DNA of 8,765 nucleotides. It comes from an uncultured Solobacterium sp. GTDB lineage: Bacteria; Bacillota_I; Bacilli_A; Erysipelotrichales; Erysipelotrichaceae. A model generated the notes under the pieces. The model worked only from the letters and a program-made list of their open reading frames with translations. It was not told where the DNA came from and did no database searches. The first letter of the stretch is position 1, and the number at the start of each line of letters is the position of its first letter. The translations under genes and the position numbers were made by a program. The stretch is from contig CALISH010000141.1 in assembly GCA_938041275.1 (NCBI GenBank), positions 1 to 8,765 of the forward strand, read 5' to 3'. Shown piece by piece: positions 6,859 through 8,765 of the stretch.

Positions 6859-8076
6859 ATGAAAATCAAAAATCTTCATATAAAAGAATTTAAAGGATTG
6901 AGAGATATATCTATAAATTTTGAAAAAAATGATGAGCCGTTAGATTTAGTAGTTTTAGCAGGTTCAAATGGAAGTGGGAAAACAAGAATATTAGAAAGTA
7001 TATTGGATTATTTTAATATTGTTCTAGTAGTTCCTGAAGAAGCTCAAAATAAAATAGAATTATTTTTTGAATCAATGGAAGAAAAATGCATAGATAAATT
7101 AGGACATGAATTAAGTTTTATGTATTGTTTAAAATTCGGATCTAAAGAAAAAAAAATTAGTGTAGGAAGTGTAGGAGCAAGATATTTAGACATAAAAAAA
7201 GAACTAAATATTCTTCCTAAAATAATTTATGCTCCAGCAGAAATGAATTTTAAAAAAATGGATATGGCTTCAACCACTTTGATTCAAGAATACAATTTTA
7301 TTAATATTGTAAATACAAATTTAGTTAAAGATATTCCTTCTTATATAGCTACAAAAATAATTTCAGCAATATTTAAAAATAAAAATGAAAAGGTTGGAGA
7401 TGTACAAAAAAAAGTTTTTAATGAAATAAATGAAATATTTGAAAATTTAAGTATAGATGTAAAAGTTGAAGATATTTCACAAGATGGTAGAAATATTACA
7501 CTTTTCACAAATTCTTCAGGAGATGAATTTGATATAAACGAATTATCGTCTGGTGAAAAACAGTTATTTTTACGTACTTTAGCTATAAGAATGTTAAATC
7601 CTGAAAATTCTATTATTTTGATTGACGAGCCAGAACTTTCGTTGCATCCGAAATGGCAGCAGAGAATTGTCGATGTTTATAGAAAAATTGGGAAAAACAA
7701 TCAGATAATTATTGCGACACATTCACCGCATATTTTAGGAAGTGTAAAAAAAGAGAATATTATGTTGCTGGATAAGGATGATGATGGAAAAATTGTGGTT
7801 AGGACTGGGGATGAATTGTATGATTCTTATGGACAGCCGACAGAGAGAATATTAGAAGATATAATGGGGCTTAAAACAACTAGAAATCAGGAAATATTTG
7901 ATAAATTGGAAAAAATTAGAGAAATGGTTAATGAGGATAAGTATGAAACTGATGATTTTAAAAAAGAATATGGTGATTTAAAGGAAATATTGGGGACAAT
8001 GGATGAGGATATTATGCTTATAGATACGGAAATTCAAATCAGAAGGAAAGGATTGAAGAATGTTAAAAATAAATAA
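6859..8076 (+). CDS. ptuA: Septu-type AAA/ABC-like ATPase (PtuA-like)
   Basis: This is the ATPase partner of a two-gene anti-phage module. It begins with the SMC/RecF-like 'IKNLHIKEFKGLRDISINF' (3-21). It has Walker A GSNGSGKT at 35-42, an ABC-like signature ELSSGEKQL at 228-236, Walker B IILIDEPELSLHP at 252-264 and the switch THSPHIL at 287-293. The C-terminal helical part (about 325-396: TERILEDIMGL, then EIFDKLEKIREMVNEDKYE and LKEILGTMDEDIMLI) matches the tail of Septu and OLD-like ATPases, where it serves oligomer or partner contacts. There is no TOPRIM nuclease domain, so cutting must come from the partner gene. GGAG at 6844-6847 precedes the start by 11 bases. It lies 30 bases after mutS2 and overlaps the HNH gene by 17 bases. 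GC rises to about 37% over 7621-7860 against about 22% in sampled lines of the first two thirds (hand counts). Confidence 0.82.
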   Translation: MKIKNLHIKEFKGLRDISINFEKNDEPLDLVVLAGSNGSGKTRILESILDYFNIVLVVPEEAQNKIELFFESMEEKCIDKLGHELSFMYCLKFGSKEKKISVGSVGARYLDIKKELNILPKIIYAPAEMNFKKMDMASTTLIQEYNFINIVNTNLVKDIPSYIATKIISAIFKNKNEKVGDVQKKVFNEINEIFENLSIDVKVEDISQDGRNITLFTNSSGDEFDINELSSGEKQLFLRTLAIRMLNPENSIILIDEPELSLHPKWQQRIVDVYRKIGKNNQIIIATHSPHILGSVKKENIMLLDKDDDGKIVVRTGDELYDSYGQPTERILEDIMGLKTTRNQEIFDKLEKIREMVNEDKYETDDFKKEYGDLKEILGTMDEDIMLIDTEIQIRRKGLKNVKNK

Positions 8077-8671
8077 AACTTCAGAACCAAACTTTTTGAA
8101 AGAATTTAAGAAAAAAGAAAAACCAAAAAATTGGAAAGATTTTGATTTTGAAATAAAAAAAGAATTAAAAAATTATATGTTGGAAAATGAACAGAAAATC
8201 GGAAATAATAGTTATTGTCCTTATTGTGAAAGAAAAATAATTGCAAGTAAAAATAGTCAGATAGAACATATTAAACCTAAAGATAGATTTCCAGAATTAT
8301 TTTTGGATTATAAAAATTTTATTACAGGATGTCTTAATATTGAGAGTTGTGGCTCAAAGAAAAGCAACAAATGGAGTGATTTGTTTATAAATCCAGTAAT
8401 TGACAATCCAGAGAAATATTTTTCATATAACAGAATGACGGGAGAAATAATTCCAAGAAAAGATATTTCAGAAAAAGAATTGGAAAAAGTTGAGTACACG
8501 ATTAAAATATTGAATTTGAATGGTGATAAAAGATTGTTAAAGGGAAGAAAAAGTGTAATAAAAATAATTGAAAATTATCAAAAAACTTACGATGATGAAA
8601 TATTGAGAGAAATATCTGAAGATTTTGATTTTCCAACATTGAGAAATTTTTTAGTTGAGAGTTTTAAATAA
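8060..8671 (+). CDS. ptuB: HNH endonuclease, TIGR02646/PtuB-like Septu effector
   Basis: This is the nuclease partner of the preceding ATPase. The 203-residue protein has a zinc-finger HNH core: CPYC at 53-56, IEHIKPK at 68-74 with catalytic His70, DYKN at 83-86 (Asn86) and further cysteines at 91 and 97. It is followed by GSKKSNKW at 98-105 and 'FINPVIDNPEKYFSY...GEI' at about 109-130, an arrangement characteristic of the TIGR02646 family that includes PtuB and the HNH protein of some retrons. The C-terminal half (135-203) is helical and charged. The ATG overlaps the end of the ATPase gene by 17 bases and has AGGAAAGG at 8044-8051, so the two proteins should be made in coupled amounts. In Septu the pair is thought to degrade DNA on phage infection. 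Very low GC (10 of 60 in 8101-8160) suggests acquired DNA. Confidence 0.82.
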   Translation: MLKINKTSEPNFLKEFKKKEKPKNWKDFDFEIKKELKNYMLENEQKIGNNSYCPYCERKIIASKNSQIEHIKPKDRFPELFLDYKNFITGCLNIESCGSKKSNKWSDLFINPVIDNPEKYFSYNRMTGEIIPRKDISEKELEKVEYTIKILNLNGDKRLLKGRKSVIKIIENYQKTYDDEILREISEDFDFPTLRNFLVESFK

Positions 8672-8692
8672 TGTAAAAATCGAGGTTTAATT

Positions 8693-8765
8693 ATGGGGAA
8701 AATAACTATGATATTTTTATTATTTGGAACATTGCTTTTTTCAGAAAATTATCCAAAAGAAAAAA
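8693..8765 (+). CDS. Start of a secreted or exported protein, cut by the window end
   Basis: The 24 visible residues (MGKITMIFLLFGTLLFSENY, then PKEK) look like a signal peptide: Lys3, a hydrophobic core at 6-16, and a likely type I cleavage near Ser17-Glu18. GAGG at 8682-8685 stands seven bases before the ATG, and the gene starts 21 bases after the HNH stop. There is no cysteine, so it is not a lipoprotein. The mature protein is not visible and no function can be given. An exported product would be an odd component of a Septu module, so it is probably an unrelated neighbour. Confidence 0.55.
   Translation, partial: MGKITMIFLLFGTLLFSENYPKEK

Noticed and set aside
6859..8671. Retron (Ec78-like) with PtuAB effector
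   Set aside because: No reverse transcriptase or msr-msd-like inverted repeat is visible near the pair; only the two Septu-like genes are seen.
4363..8671. A single new defence system made of AbiH-MutS2, ATPase and HNH nuclease
   Set aside because: Both fusion partners are truncated at the join and the sequence style changes there, so the AbiH fragment probably never belonged beside the Septu pair.

Overview
The window looks like two pieces of DNA from different low-GC bacteria joined near position 4790. The left piece (1 to about 4780) has the style of a Firmicute, plausibly an Erysipelotrichia relative. It has clear GGAG/GAGG ribosome-binding sites, moderate GC in the operon genes (roughly 40% in parts of the hydrolase gene by hand count) and a lipoprotein-anchored ABC importer. 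The right piece (about 4790 to 8765) is much more AT-rich, with AGA-dominated arginine codons and lysine/asparagine-rich proteins, and its MutS2 resembles those of Leptotrichia-like Fusobacteria. These taxonomic guesses come from sequence style and memory, not from a search.

Left region. A leader with three strong palindromes (1-264) precedes a compact operon. It encodes a lipoprotein substrate-binding protein of the NMT1/SsuA type, an inner-membrane permease and a short ABC ATPase, with overlapping gene ends. A small hairpin plus T-run sits exactly over the ATPase stop codon and may attenuate transcription. A 103-residue protein of unknown function and an M20-family metal-dependent amidohydrolase follow. 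Read together, this is an import-and-hydrolyse module: a small amide- or amino-containing compound is brought in and an amide bond is cut. The substrate cannot be read from the sequence. After a 118-base gap comes the start of an AbiH-like abortive-infection gene.

Junction. The AbiH-like reading frame breaks off after about 140 residues and runs in frame, through an A-rich stretch, into MutS2 that lacks its first roughly 105-110 residues. Both partners are truncated at the same point and the base and codon style changes there. An assembly chimera or a recent illegitimate recombination is therefore more likely than a working AbiH-MutS2 fusion.

Right region. The rest of MutS2 (ATPase core, coiled coil, KOW-like segment and Smr nuclease domain) is complete. 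It is followed by an overlapping gene pair: an OLD/AAA-type ABC-like ATPase and an HNH endonuclease of the TIGR02646 type. This is the architecture of the Septu (PtuA-PtuB) anti-phage system. No reverse transcriptase is visible, so it is not a retron as far as this window shows. The window ends inside a further gene whose visible start is a signal peptide. No rRNA, tRNA, CRISPR array or insertion sequence was found.
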